From positions 21,787 through 53,031 of IMG/VR virus record IMGVR_UViG_3300000117_000023: DNA of 31,245 nucleotides; one strand, 5' to 3'. The position numbers and the translations under genes are program-made. Of the stretch, positions 1-8,561 are shown one piece after another. This DNA comes from a virus. Under the pieces are notes generated by a model. That model was not told where the DNA came from. It worked only from the letters and a program-made list of their open reading frames with translations, and did no database searches. The stretch's first letter is position 1; every line of letters starts with the position of its first letter.

Positions 1-387
1 TCTAGAATATGTATGGATTCAGGATTTATGACTAATGACGATTTTAAGATTGAGAATACGGAATTACTTGAACAATATGAAAGTTCAATGCCACAATTAA
101 TTAAGGATAACGTATACATTGATGAATCACTAAATCAAAATTGGTACCTAAGTTCCGTACAATTTACCACGGGAATGATTTATCCTATGCCAAATAATAT
201 AGATGATTATGATTGGGCATTTAGTCCCGTCGTAGATATAGATCCTTCAGAATCAAAAAAGTATCCTATTCCTGGAAAAGAAGGAGAATTCTACACTACT
301 AAATTAGATACAGACGCAACTGAAAGATATACAAAGTATGATTTTAGAGGAGTTTGCAAAAGAGCAGGAGCAGTGGTAGAAGTATAG
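1..387 (+). CDS. Unrecognised phage protein, 5' end cut by window edge
   Basis: The reading frame is open from the first base and ends at TAG 385-387, giving at least 128 residues. The first ATG is at 13, but the frame continues upstream of it, so the true start is probably outside the window. The visible part is acidic, with many Asp, Glu and Tyr residues. It has no signal peptide, membrane segment or catalytic motif that I recognise. The next gene starts one base after its stop, so the two are probably co-transcribed. The only functional clue is position just before the glycan island. I assign no function. Confidence 0.6.
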   Translation, partial: SRICMDSGFMTNDDFKIENTELLEQYESSMPQLIKDNVYIDESLNQNWYLSSVQFTTGMIYPMPNNIDDYDWAFSPVVDIDPSESKKYPIPGKEGEFYTTKLDTDATERYTKYDFRGVCKRAGAVVEV

Positions 388-388
388 T

Positions 389-970
389 ATGAGTTATTTA
401 ACCCAACATAGAACTAGAATTAAAAAAAGATATAATTACTCTAAAGGTGCAATAGAATCTGGAATGATTATAGAAATGACATATAAGAAAAGGGCTAAAA
501 AGGGAGATCCATCAAAATTAATAACAAAAAAGTATATGGCATTAGTGTTAGATCCATTATATAAGGGATATATGCATGCAATGAGTTTAGAACAAATTTC
601 ATCTTCACAATTAAACACATTGGCCAAGCAATGGGGATTAACATTGGTTAATAAAGGATCTGCAATAATAACTTCTGGCATATTAACAGGTGAAAGAATA
701 CCAAAGCTATTAACGGCAACCTCAGCAACTGGAACTTACTCTACACTTTTTTCTAAATTAAAGGGTAATTTTTTAACAGCTTATAAAACATTTAATATTA
801 CGAATGTTGGAAACATTGCTGTTTGTGATTACGAATGGGATAAATCAGTATTTCGTTCAATACCAAAAATAGAAGAAATAAAACTAGAAAGACAGCTAGA
901 ATCAGAAAGAGAAGCAAAAGAAAGAAAAAGAAAAGCTGAATTAGAAGCTAAAAAACCAACAAATAAGTAG
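389..970 (+). CDS. Unrecognised phage protein with basic helical tail
   Basis: This 193-residue protein begins one base after the previous stop. The N-terminal third is basic (HRTRIKKRYNYSKGAIESG), followed by a beta-rich stretch with the pattern YMALVLDPLYKG and then a mixed region. The last 35 or so residues are a charged Glu/Lys/Arg helix, likely a coiled coil or an extended basic tail. I recall similar proteins with an LVLxP-type segment in marine T4-like phages, but I cannot name a family. There is no signal peptide or membrane segment. It is the last phage-type gene before the sugar genes, 10 bp upstream of a glycosyltransferase. Confidence 0.65.
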   Translation: MSYLTQHRTRIKKRYNYSKGAIESGMIIEMTYKKRAKKGDPSKLITKKYMALVLDPLYKGYMHAMSLEQISSSQLNTLAKQWGLTLVNKGSAIITSGILTGERIPKLLTATSATGTYSTLFSKLKGNFLTAYKTFNITNVGNIAVCDYEWDKSVFRSIPKIEEIKLERQLESEREAKERKRKAELEAKKPTNK

Positions 971-980
971 GAGAAATGTT

Positions 981-1610
981 ATGAAAATAAGTTATGCAGT
1001 TACAGTATGTAATGAATATAAAGAAGTAGAAAAGTTATTATCATTTTTATTTGAAAATAAAAGAAAGGAAGACGAAGTTGTAGTTCAAATGGATTTTGAT
1101 AACTCAACAACTGAAGTAGTTAAGGCCTGTGAAAAATGGGAATCAAAACAATCTGAAGAATATAAACTCATACAGTGTAGTTTAAGTAAAAATTTCGCAC
1201 AATATAAAAATAATTTAAACAAAAACTGTAGTGGAGAATGGATATTTCAAATAGATGCAGATGAAATTCCAAATAAATACTTAATACAGGCTCTTCCATA
1301 CGTTTTAGAATCAAATTCAGATGTAGAAGCTTATTGGGTACCAAGAGTAAATACAGTTGCAGGTATAACTGATAATCATATTGCAAAATGGGGATGGAAA
1401 CTTAACGAAGAAAACTGGGTAAACTTTCCTGATTGGCAAATGAGAATATATAGAAACGAAGAAAACATATATTGGGTTAAACCAGTGCATGAACAGTTAA
1501 AGGGTTATACAAAATTTGCAAACCTTCCAGCTGAAGAAAAATTTGCGCTATATCACCCAAAGGATATTGGTAGGCAAGAAAAGCAAAACGCATTCTACGA
1601 AACTATATAA
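981..1610 (+). CDS. Small family 2 glycosyltransferase
   Basis: This is a GT-A type glycosyltransferase of 209 residues. It starts with the usual first strand of the family (ISYAVTVCNEY) and a turn with QMDFDNSTTE, and carries a DxD-like nucleotide-sugar and metal site in FQIDADEIP near residue 90. The C-terminal half (WVPRVNT, HPKDIG) resembles the short GT2 proteins of lipooligosaccharide clusters, but it is shorter than most family members, which run to about 250-300 residues. A ribosome-binding site TAGGAG lies just before ATG 981. The donor and acceptor cannot be read from the sequence. It is the first gene of the glycan island, and a promoter lies immediately after it. Confidence 0.85.
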   Translation: MKISYAVTVCNEYKEVEKLLSFLFENKRKEDEVVVQMDFDNSTTEVVKACEKWESKQSEEYKLIQCSLSKNFAQYKNNLNKNCSGEWIFQIDADEIPNKYLIQALPYVLESNSDVEAYWVPRVNTVAGITDNHIAKWGWKLNEENWVNFPDWQMRIYRNEENIYWVKPVHEQLKGYTKFANLPAEEKFALYHPKDIGRQEKQNAFYETI

Positions 1611-1614
1611 AAAT

Positions 1615-1643
1615 TTTACCATGTTAAAAATATTTATTATATT
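1615..1643 (+). promoter_or_regulatory. Promoter P1 of the glycan island
   Basis: A -35-like TTTACC (1615-1620) is followed by a 17-bp spacer and a -10-like TATATT (1638-1643). The whole element recurs almost unchanged at 8498-8526 and 14972-15000, each time in a rare intergenic gap. A transcript starting near 1650 would carry an AAAGGAG site (1662-1668) ahead of ATG 1679. The box does not fit the TTTG / TAnnTTTG promoter known from Bacteroidetes, so it may be a phage-specific class. Confidence 0.7.
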
Positions 1644-1678
1644 ATAGATATAGTAATTAATAAAGGAGAATAAAGGTT

Positions 1679-2533
1679 ATGAACAAAAAAGTGTTGGTTA
1701 CAGGTGGAGCGGGTTTTATTGGAAGTAATTTAATCAAGCAACTTTTAAGTAAGGGATATAATGTATCGTCAATAGATAACTATGACAGTGGATCTGAAAA
1801 CAATCACATTGATGGATGTACATATTATAGAGGAGATGTAGTTGAATGGTTACCTAATAGTAACAGAGATTTTGATATTTGTTTCCACCTAGCAGGCCTT
1901 AGTAGAATTCAGCCATCTTTTACAAATCCGGATAATACAATAAGAATAAATACAATTGGAACTCAAAAGGTATTAGAGTTTGCAAGAAAAAACAATACTA
2001 TGGTAATATATGCCGGATCATCATCTAGATGGCATAACCCATACCAATCGCCTTATGCAACTTCAAAATATTTAGGTGAAGAACTGTGCAAAATGTACAG
2101 AAAAACTTATAATTTACATATAGAAATCGCAAGATTTTATAACGTGTATGGACCTGGTGAAATCATAGATGGAGATTGGGCTGCAGTAACTGGTATTTGG
2201 AGAAGACAAGTTAGAGACGGTAAAAACATCACAATTGTTGGAGACGGAGAACAACGAAGAGATTTTACGTATGTTGGTGATATTGTAGATGGCTTAATTA
2301 AAATTGCAGAATCAAGAGAAAGACATGATGATGCATGGGAATTTGGAACAGGAATGAATTATTCTATTAATGAAGTCTATGCGATGTTTAAAAGCAGGTT
2401 TGGTGTAGAAAAAGAACATGTTGCAGACCAAAGTGGAAATTATAGAAAAACTTTACGAGAAAATAATGACTCTCTAGAAAGGTTAGGATGGAAGCCTGTT
2501 GATAGACTTAATAAATATATTAGTGAGTTATAA
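1679..2533 (+). CDS. NAD-dependent nucleotide-sugar epimerase/dehydratase (extended SDR)
   Basis: This 284-residue extended short-chain dehydrogenase has a Rossmann motif GGAGFIG at residues 9-15, an acidic residue ending the second strand (SIDNYDSGS), and the catalytic YxxxK in SPYATSKY. It also has the family segments RFYNVYGPGE and RRDFTYVGDIVDG. The overall pattern is closest to UDP-hexose 4-epimerases of the GalE/WbpP group, but C4 epimerisation against 4,6-dehydration cannot be settled by eye. It is somewhat short for the family, which usually runs to 310-340 residues. It is the first gene behind promoter P1, with strong AAAGGAG and AAAGG sites upstream, and is followed by the fused glycosyltransferase after 1 bp. 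Confidence 0.85.
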   Translation: MNKKVLVTGGAGFIGSNLIKQLLSKGYNVSSIDNYDSGSENNHIDGCTYYRGDVVEWLPNSNRDFDICFHLAGLSRIQPSFTNPDNTIRINTIGTQKVLEFARKNNTMVIYAGSSSRWHNPYQSPYATSKYLGEELCKMYRKTYNLHIEIARFYNVYGPGEIIDGDWAAVTGIWRRQVRDGKNITIVGDGEQRRDFTYVGDIVDGLIKIAESRERHDDAWEFGTGMNYSINEVYAMFKSRFGVEKEHVADQSGNYRKTLRENNDSLERLGWKPVDRLNKYISEL

Positions 2534-2534
2534 T

Positions 2535-4967
2535 ATGAGCAAACAAAACAAATTTAAAATAGTAATACCCTCATATAATAATGAAAAATGGGTAGAATAT
2601 AATACTGCAAGTATAATTAGCCAGACTTATAAAAATTATGATGTATTATATATTAATGATAAATCTACCGATAATACACCAAACTTAATAGAAAATATAA
2701 AAAACAAATATAATTTAGAAAATTGGACAATACTAAATAATCCTAAAAACATGCAAAGAGGATACAATGTTAACCCTAATGCACCACATATTATTGATTT
2801 TATGGATAGTGAAGATGATATTTTACTATTTGTAGATGGAGATGATTGGTTAATAAATGATAAAGTATTAGAAAACTTAAATAATTACTATAATCAAAAC
2901 GATCCATGGATGACATACGGTGGAATGTATTGTTGGCCAAGCAGTCAAAAGGCATCACCACAAAATACAGAATATAGTGACCACGTCCACAATAATAATC
3001 TATATAGAAAAGACGTTTGGAGAGCAAGTCATTTACGAAGTTTTAAGTGGTTCTTATATAAGCAAATAAAAAAAGAAGACCTTATTTGGAGCAAAACAGG
3101 AGAATACTACTATAATGCTGAAGACTTGGCAGTATCTTACTTTTGTTTAGAGATGTGTCCTAAGCATAAGATTGGAGTAGTTGACTTTCCAACGTATGCG
3201 TATAATGAAGATCCTGAAATTGTAGCAAGAGGATTAGCAAGGCAAGATAAAGATATTGAAGACCCACAAGGACAAGAAGCTGAAATACGTGAAAAAACAC
3301 CATATACTACATTACCATGTGATGACCCTGAATATATTGTAGTACCAGAATTATCCGGAGGATTAGGAAATATGATGTTTCAACTTGCTGCAGCAAAAGG
3401 AATATCAACAAATTCTGGCCACACACTTAAAAGTGATTTTTCGCATGTAGGAACTCAACACAAACTACCTTCTAGTTATAAGGAAAATATGTTTAGAAAT
3501 ATACCAAACCTTACAGCAAATATCCAAGTAGAAAGAATGGATGTTCCAAGTTTTGAGTATACAGGAGTAACCCTAAATAGAGTAAATACACAATTAACTG
3601 GATATTTTCAATCTCCAAAATACTTTAACCATGTTAAAGAATCAATAGTTAAATTGTTTTCTCCGTCTGAAAAAACAAATTCGTACATATCAGCAAAATA
3701 TGGAAACTTAGATAATTTTGTATCTTTACATGTTAGAAGAGGTGACTATACAAAACTATCTGAACACCACCACAATTTAGATATAAAATATTATCTAAAT
3801 GCAATAGACTATTTTCAAGGCCACAATTTCATGGTATTTAGTGATGATATAGAATGGTGTAGAAAACATTTTGATTTTTCACCTGATTCTATATTTGTAG
3901 AAGGAGAAGAAGATTTTATGGATTTACACATCATGTCAAAGTGTAAACATAATGTAATAGCAAATTCTACATTTAGTTGGTGGGCAGCATATTTAAACCA
4001 AAACCCTAATAAAACTGTTATTTATCCTGATAAGTGGTTTGGACCGAAAAATAGCCAGTTTTCTACTAGAGATCTATTTCCAAATGATTGGGTTTGTTTA
4101 TCTGAAGATTTACATAAATTAGAAGTAACAGTTGTTGACGATGAATTTAAACACCTACATGTACCAAATGGAAGATATTCGCATGTTCACAAGAAAATAT
4201 CTAAACATATAAAATATAATAGAGACTTAAATAAATATGGTGGAGAAATAAGCCTATTTACAGATTCAGTTATATACACAGATGCACATACAAAGGTTAA
4301 TAGTAAATGGAAGCTTGGCTGGATAATGGAATCTAGAGAAATAAACCCAATCCCATATAATACTTTTGATGCATACAAAGATAATTATGATTTTATATTT
4401 ACACATGACCCTTTACTATTATCAAAATATCCTGATAAAACTAAACCATATGTTATTGGTGGATGTTGGATAAAGGACCATAATTACGGAATCCATAATA
4501 AAACAAAAGATTTATCAATGATTTTTTCAGAAAAACAACAAGCTGAAGGTCATAGATTGAGACACATTGTTGCAAACGAAATAAAAGACAGAGCAGACTT
4601 GTTTGGAAAAGGTATAAATAATCCTGTTGATACAAAAGAAGAAACGTTATTAGATTATAGATACTCAATAATCATAGAGAATACTAAACAAGACAACTAT
4701 ATTACAGAAAAATTGATTGATTGCTTAATTGTTGGTACTATTCCAATATACTGGGGATGTCCTAATGTATCCGACTATTTCAATATGGAAGGTATACCTA
4801 CGTTTAATACATTAGATGAATTAAAAAACATTTTACCAAAACTAACTGAAGACTTTTACAACTCAAAAATAGAAGTAGTAAAAGAAAACCTTGAGTTGGC
4901 AAAAAAGTTTTGTATAACTGAAGATTGGTTGTATGAAAACTACCTTAAGGAGATTACAAATGCATAA
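2535..4967 (+). CDS. Three-domain glycosyltransferase fusion: GT2, GT11 fucosyltransferase, GT10 fucosyltransferase
   Basis: This 810-residue protein joins three enzymes. Residues 1 to about 250 are a GT2 domain, with VIPSYNNEKWVEYN and the metal site VDGDDW near residue 101. From about residue 266 follows a GT11 alpha-1,2-fucosyltransferase-like domain: its GDP-fucose loop is GGLGNMMFQLA, the family signature HVRRGDY is at 399-405, and NSTFSWWAAYL follows. The last part, roughly 560-800, ends in the GT10 alpha-1,3/1,4-fucosyltransferase signature (IENTKQDNYITEKL at 714-727, then GTIPIYWG). ATG 2535 is preferred over an upstream TTG that would overlap the previous gene. GDP-L-fucose synthase follows with an 8-bp overlap, which supports GDP-L-fucose as the donor. 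The order of transfers and the acceptor are unknown. Confidence 0.88.
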   Translation: MSKQNKFKIVIPSYNNEKWVEYNTASIISQTYKNYDVLYINDKSTDNTPNLIENIKNKYNLENWTILNNPKNMQRGYNVNPNAPHIIDFMDSEDDILLFVDGDDWLINDKVLENLNNYYNQNDPWMTYGGMYCWPSSQKASPQNTEYSDHVHNNNLYRKDVWRASHLRSFKWFLYKQIKKEDLIWSKTGEYYYNAEDLAVSYFCLEMCPKHKIGVVDFPTYAYNEDPEIVARGLARQDKDIEDPQGQEAEIREKTPYTTLPCDDPEYIVVPELSGGLGNMMFQLAAAKGISTNSGHTLKSDFSHVGTQHKLPSSYKENMFRNIPNLTANIQVERMDVPSFEYTGVTLNRVNTQLTGYFQSPKYFNHVKESIVKLFSPSEKTNSYISAKYGNLDNFVSLHVRRGDYTKLSEHHHNLDIKYYLNAIDYFQGHNFMVFSDDIEWCRKHFDFSPDSIFVEGEEDFMDLHIMSKCKHNVIANSTFSWWAAYLNQNPNKTVIYPDKWFGPKNSQFSTRDLFPNDWVCLSEDLHKLEVTVVDDEFKHLHVPNGRYSHVHKKISKHIKYNRDLNKYGGEISLFTDSVIYTDAHTKVNSKWKLGWIMESREINPIPYNTFDAYKDNYDFIFTHDPLLLSKYPDKTKPYVIGGCWIKDHNYGIHNKTKDLSMIFSEKQQAEGHRLRHIVANEIKDRADLFGKGINNPVDTKEETLLDYRYSIIIENTKQDNYITEKLIDCLIVGTIPIYWGCPNVSDYFNMEGIPTFNTLDELKNILPKLTEDFYNSKIEVVKENLELAKKFCITEDWLYENYLKEITNA

Positions 4968-5859
4968 TATATTAGTAACAGGCGGAACAGGAATGGTAGG
5001 TAAACACTTACAAGAAATACTTCCTAATGCAACATACATTGGAAGTGAAATTGACTTAAAAGACCCTATAATTACAGACGCCTTATTCAATAAATTGAAA
5101 CCTACACAGGTTATCCACCTAGCGGCAAAAGTAGGAGGAATACAAGAAAATATTGCAAAACCTGCAGATTTTTTTGATGACAACATTTTAATCAATACTA
5201 ATATATTAAGATCTTCGCTTAAATATGGTACTGAAAGGTTTATTGGAGTTTTAAGTACTTGTGCATATCCTGATAAAGTTAAAAGTTATCCAATGAAAGA
5301 AGGAGACTTATATACAGGACCACCTGCACCTACTAATTTTAGTTATGGTTACGCAAAAAGATGTATGGCTGTACAAATAGATGCGTATAATAAACAATAT
5401 GGAACTAAATACAATTATGTAATACCTTGTAATTTATACAGTGAATATGACAATTTTGAAAATAAAGGAAAAGCTCATTTTGTTACTGCATTATTACAAA
5501 AAATATTAAATGCTAAAAATAATACATTAAGTCTACTAGGCACAGGAAAACCACTAAGACAGTTTATGCATGCCGGAGATCTTGCAAAGATAATTAAATT
5601 GATGATAGATAATAATATTTATGATAATTTTAATGTTTCCACAAAGGAAAATCTTTCAATAGACTATATGGCAAAAATAGCACTTGAAGTTACTGAAAAT
5701 AATTATGAAATAGAATATACTAATAATGTTGATGGTCAATTTAGAAAAGATGTTTGTAGTTCTAAATTGTATGAAACATTTCCTGATTTTAAGTTTACAC
5801 AGTTTAAAGAAGGAATTAAAAAGGTTTATGAGATAATGAAATATGGAAACAAAAATTAG
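4960..5859 (+). CDS. fcl: GDP-L-fucose synthase (GDP-4-keto-6-deoxymannose epimerase/reductase)
   Basis: The protein converts GDP-4-keto-6-deoxy-D-mannose to GDP-L-fucose with NADPH. It is 299 residues, close to the usual length of about 310-320. It has the Rossmann motif GGTGMVG and the Fcl hallmarks HLAAKVGGI and LSTCAYP, with the catalytic Cys and Ser/Thr. The catalytic pair is Y129/K133 in SYGYAKR, and a conserved His lies in GKAHFVTALL. ATG 4960 is chosen over an upstream start because AAGGAG (4946-4951) sits 8 bases before it and the Rossmann strand begins at once. The substrate would come from Gmd, encoded 2.7 kb downstream in the next transcription unit. The consumer is probably the fused fucosyltransferase just upstream. 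Confidence 0.9.
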   Translation: MHNILVTGGTGMVGKHLQEILPNATYIGSEIDLKDPIITDALFNKLKPTQVIHLAAKVGGIQENIAKPADFFDDNILINTNILRSSLKYGTERFIGVLSTCAYPDKVKSYPMKEGDLYTGPPAPTNFSYGYAKRCMAVQIDAYNKQYGTKYNYVIPCNLYSEYDNFENKGKAHFVTALLQKILNAKNNTLSLLGTGKPLRQFMHAGDLAKIIKLMIDNNIYDNFNVSTKENLSIDYMAKIALEVTENNYEIEYTNNVDGQFRKDVCSSKLYETFPDFKFTQFKEGIKKVYEIMKYGNKN

Positions 5860-6580
5860 AAAAATGATATTGGAATCTGCATATTATGCCAAACATGGCC
5901 ATATGCCAAGTGCACTATGTATTGTAGAAATAATGTGTGCATATGATAAAATAAGAACTAGTGATGATGAGTTTATTTTAAGTAAGGGTCATGGATGTTT
6001 AGCATATTATGCATATTTAGTGGAAAAAGGACTATTACAATTTGATGAACTAAAAAGTTTTGGTAAAAAAGGAAGTAGGCTTGGAGGTCATCCAGATAAA
6101 AACAAAGTACCAGAAGTTTATGCATCAACAGGTTCACTTGGCCAAGGATTTCCAATGGCAGTAGGAGCAGCTCTTGCAAGAAAAATAAACGGAAAATCTG
6201 GAAAAATATTTTGTTTAGTTGGAGATGGAGAATGTAATGAAGGAACAATATGGGAATCATTGCAAATGGCAGTTAAGCTTAATTTAGATAATATTATTTG
6301 TATAGTTGATGTAAATAATTCACAAGTAAGGTCTTTACCAACATCAAATATAGCTAATAAGTTTAAAGCTTTTGGTTGGAATACTGAAGAGTTAGATGGC
6401 CATGATATTAATTCATTGGTTAAAGCCATGTCTTCACAAGAGTTTAAAGGTCCTAAAGCAATAATAGCAAATACTATAAAGGGTAAAGGCTTTAGTAAAT
6501 TAGAAGAAGATATGTTTGCATGGCACCATAGAGCTCCTACAGATGAGGAGTATTTAGAATTTTTAGAGGAATTAAAATGA
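5843..6580 (+). CDS. Transketolase-like enzyme, N-terminal (TPP-binding) subunit
   Basis: This 245-residue protein matches the first half of transketolase. It has SKGHGCLAYYA with the active-site His, GSLGQGFPMAVGAALA, and the thiamine-diphosphate/Mg motif GDGECNEGTIWES with a following Asn. Split transketolases occur in sugar clusters, where the N and C halves form the active unit. Here the partner follows with a 4-bp overlap. Its presence among NDP-sugar enzymes suggests transfer of a two-carbon unit to make an unusual or branched sugar, or supply of a sugar precursor; the substrate cannot be deduced. The 17-bp overlap with fcl indicates translational coupling. Confidence 0.88.
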   Translation: METKIRKMILESAYYAKHGHMPSALCIVEIMCAYDKIRTSDDEFILSKGHGCLAYYAYLVEKGLLQFDELKSFGKKGSRLGGHPDKNKVPEVYASTGSLGQGFPMAVGAALARKINGKSGKIFCLVGDGECNEGTIWESLQMAVKLNLDNIICIVDVNNSQVRSLPTSNIANKFKAFGWNTEELDGHDINSLVKAMSSQEFKGPKAIIANTIKGKGFSKLEEDMFAWHHRAPTDEEYLEFLEELK

Positions 6581-7479
6581 TAAACAAATTTCAATTAAAA
6601 AACAATTTAAGAAAACAATTTGCAGTAAGCTGTACAGAACTTCTTAAAGAAGATGAAAAAGCGGTAATATTAATAGGTGATATTAGTCATTATTTATTAA
6701 AGGATTCTGAAGCAGTTGCACCAGATAGATTTTATAATATAGGAATATGTGAACAATCAACTATAAGTTTAGCTGCTGGAATGGCACTTGAAGGAATGAG
6801 ACCAATAGTTCACAGTATTGCACCCTTTCTTGTTGAACGAGCATATGAACAAATTAAAGTAGGATTAGGCTATCAAAAAACAGATGTAACACTCGTAGGA
6901 GTTGGAGGAACTTATGACTATGCAGATCTTGGTTGTACACACCACTGTTATTCTGATATTGCTTTAATGCGAGCAGTACCAGGTATGGAAGTTTATGAAC
7001 CTTCAACATCAAAGGAATTTACACAACTATTTAATGCTGCATGGGCAAACGGAAATCCAAAATATTTCAGGCTTTCAGCATTTGAACATAGTCATGAAAT
7101 AGATACTGTTTATCCTGGAGAGGTAAATATAATTAGAGAGTCAAAAAATGATAAATGGGTATTTGTTTGTGGTAATTTACTAGATGACGTATTAGAATTA
7201 CCTGAAAGTTTTGGTATAATATATGTTTCAACACTTTCTCACATATCTGAAAAGTCACAGAAAATAATTAAAGACCTAACAAGTATAAACTCGACAGTAT
7301 ATTCAGTTGAGAATCACTTTAAGATAGGAGGTTTAGGTGACCTAGTATCAGATTATTTTGATTTTAGTGTAACTAGAATAGGACTAGATAGAAAATTTAT
7401 TACTGAATACGGTAGCTACGATGACTTAAGAGAAATAAGTGGAATGGATAAGAAATCAATTTTAGAAAAGATATTATGA
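6577..7479 (+). CDS. Transketolase-like enzyme, C-terminal subunit
   Basis: This 300-residue protein is the second half of a split transketolase. It has the pyrimidine-binding domain with the catalytic Glu in IGICEQSTISLAAGMALEG, followed by APFLVERAYEQIK and GTYDYADLGCTHH, and ends in the smaller C-terminal domain. It overlaps the N-terminal subunit gene by ATGA and is followed by an SDR gene with the same overlap, so all three are likely made together. In the protein families this pair also resembles the E1 subunits of 1-deoxyxylulose-phosphate synthase-like and pyruvate-dehydrogenase-like enzymes. The neighbouring sugar genes favour a transketolase-type reaction on a sugar. Confidence 0.87.
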   Translation: MINKFQLKNNLRKQFAVSCTELLKEDEKAVILIGDISHYLLKDSEAVAPDRFYNIGICEQSTISLAAGMALEGMRPIVHSIAPFLVERAYEQIKVGLGYQKTDVTLVGVGGTYDYADLGCTHHCYSDIALMRAVPGMEVYEPSTSKEFTQLFNAAWANGNPKYFRLSAFEHSHEIDTVYPGEVNIIRESKNDKWVFVCGNLLDDVLELPESFGIIYVSTLSHISEKSQKIIKDLTSINSTVYSVENHFKIGGLGDLVSDYFDFSVTRIGLDRKFITEYGSYDDLREISGMDKKSILEKIL

Positions 7480-8492
7480 AACTAAATTACGAAAAAATAT
7501 TTAATTCTGTAGATTTACAAAAATTAAAAAATAAAAATGTTTTAATAACTGGTGCAAACGGTCTGATAGGAGGATTTTTAGCAGAGTTTTTTGATTATTT
7601 GAACAATAAACATTCATACAATATAAATTTAATTCTTACAAGTTTATCTAAAAAACCTAAGAGGATAGAAAAATTATTAAATGATTGTAAATATGTTAGT
7701 GCAGACTTATCTAAAGATACTCTTGATTATGAAGAACAAAATATAGACTATTGTTTTTACTGTGCAGGTTATGCTCAACCTTCAAAATTTATGTCTAGAC
7801 CAAATGAAACAATAGCTCTAAACACTTCAGGATTAAATAATGTTTTTAGCAAAATTTTTAACGATAATCCAAAAGCAAAGTGTATATTTTTATCTAGCTC
7901 TGAAGTTTACTCTGCAAATAAAACAAACGATTCTCATAAAGAAACAGATCTTATTTCTATTGATATTGATAATAAGAGAAATTTTTATATTCTAGGTAAA
8001 TTAGGAGGAGAATCTATAGTAAATAATTTTAGAACAAAAGGGTTTGACGCAATTTCTGCAAGAGTTTCTTTATGTTATGGTCCTGGAATATTACAAGATG
8101 ATGCAAGAGTAATGAGCGAATTTGTACAAAAAGGATTGACACAAGAATATATTCAGTTATTTGACGAAGGAATGGCATCTAGAAGATATTTACATATTGA
8201 AGATTTTACAGTTATGTTATTAAATACTACACTGTTTGGTAAGAATGGACTTTACAATATAAGTGGAGAAGAAGAAAGTTCTATACATGAATTAGCCTGC
8301 ATAGTTGGAGAAAGATTAAATAAAGAAGTTAAGAAAGGAAAGTCTAGTAATTTAGTTTCCTCAACTGCTCCAAAGATAGTTTGGAATTCTGTAGATAGAT
8401 ATAATTCTGAATTTAGTAAACTTAATTTTAAGCCACTAAAAGAAGGAGTATTAGAATTTATTGATTGGTATATAGATGAATTTAATTATTAA
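7476..8492 (+). CDS. NAD-dependent sugar epimerase/dehydratase (extended SDR)
   Basis: A 338-residue extended SDR. A 20-residue N-terminal helix precedes the Rossmann motif GANGLIG, as in SDRs of the UDP-glucuronate decarboxylase-like type. Other landmarks are LSSSEVYS, the catalytic pair in FYILGKLGGE (YxxxK), RVSLCYGPG and SRRYLHIEDF. It overlaps the transketolase C-subunit by ATGA and ends the first promoter unit, since promoter P2 starts 5 bp after its stop. It may act on the product of the transketolase pair, but that is only inferred from gene order. The exact reaction (epimerisation, dehydration or decarboxylation) is not readable. Confidence 0.83.
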   Translation: MKLNYEKIFNSVDLQKLKNKNVLITGANGLIGGFLAEFFDYLNNKHSYNINLILTSLSKKPKRIEKLLNDCKYVSADLSKDTLDYEEQNIDYCFYCAGYAQPSKFMSRPNETIALNTSGLNNVFSKIFNDNPKAKCIFLSSSEVYSANKTNDSHKETDLISIDIDNKRNFYILGKLGGESIVNNFRTKGFDAISARVSLCYGPGILQDDARVMSEFVQKGLTQEYIQLFDEGMASRRYLHIEDFTVMLLNTTLFGKNGLYNISGEEESSIHELACIVGERLNKEVKKGKSSNLVSSTAPKIVWNSVDRYNSEFSKLNFKPLKEGVLEFIDWYIDEFNY

Positions 8493-8497
8493 AATAT

Positions 8498-8526
8498 TTT
8501 ACCGATTGAAAAATTTTTATTATATT
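8498..8526 (+). promoter_or_regulatory. Promoter P2 of the glycan island
   Basis: TTTACC (8498-8503), a 17-bp spacer and TATATT (8521-8526) form the second copy of the P1/P3 element. The spacer is less conserved than between P1 and P3, which supports real constraint on the two hexamers. It lies in the 69-bp gap before gmd. The predicted leader contains AGGAG at 8547-8551, 10 bases before ATG 8562. Confidence 0.7.
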
Positions 8527-8561
8527 AAACTATATTAAATACAAATAGGAGAAACAAATTA

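Noticed and set aside
4831-4840. Further TTTACC promoter copies inside genes (also near 12870 and 31151)
   Set aside because: They lie in coding sequence without a TATATT box 17 bp downstream.
4863-5195. 110-codon - strand open frame over the start of GDP-L-fucose synthase
   Set aside because: Shadow of the strongly supported fcl reading; the translation shows no family motif.
6118-6594. 158-codon open frame on the - strand over the transketolase N-subunit
   Set aside because: It lies wholly opposite a gene with intact TPP motifs, has no ribosome-binding site and no recognisable protein pattern.
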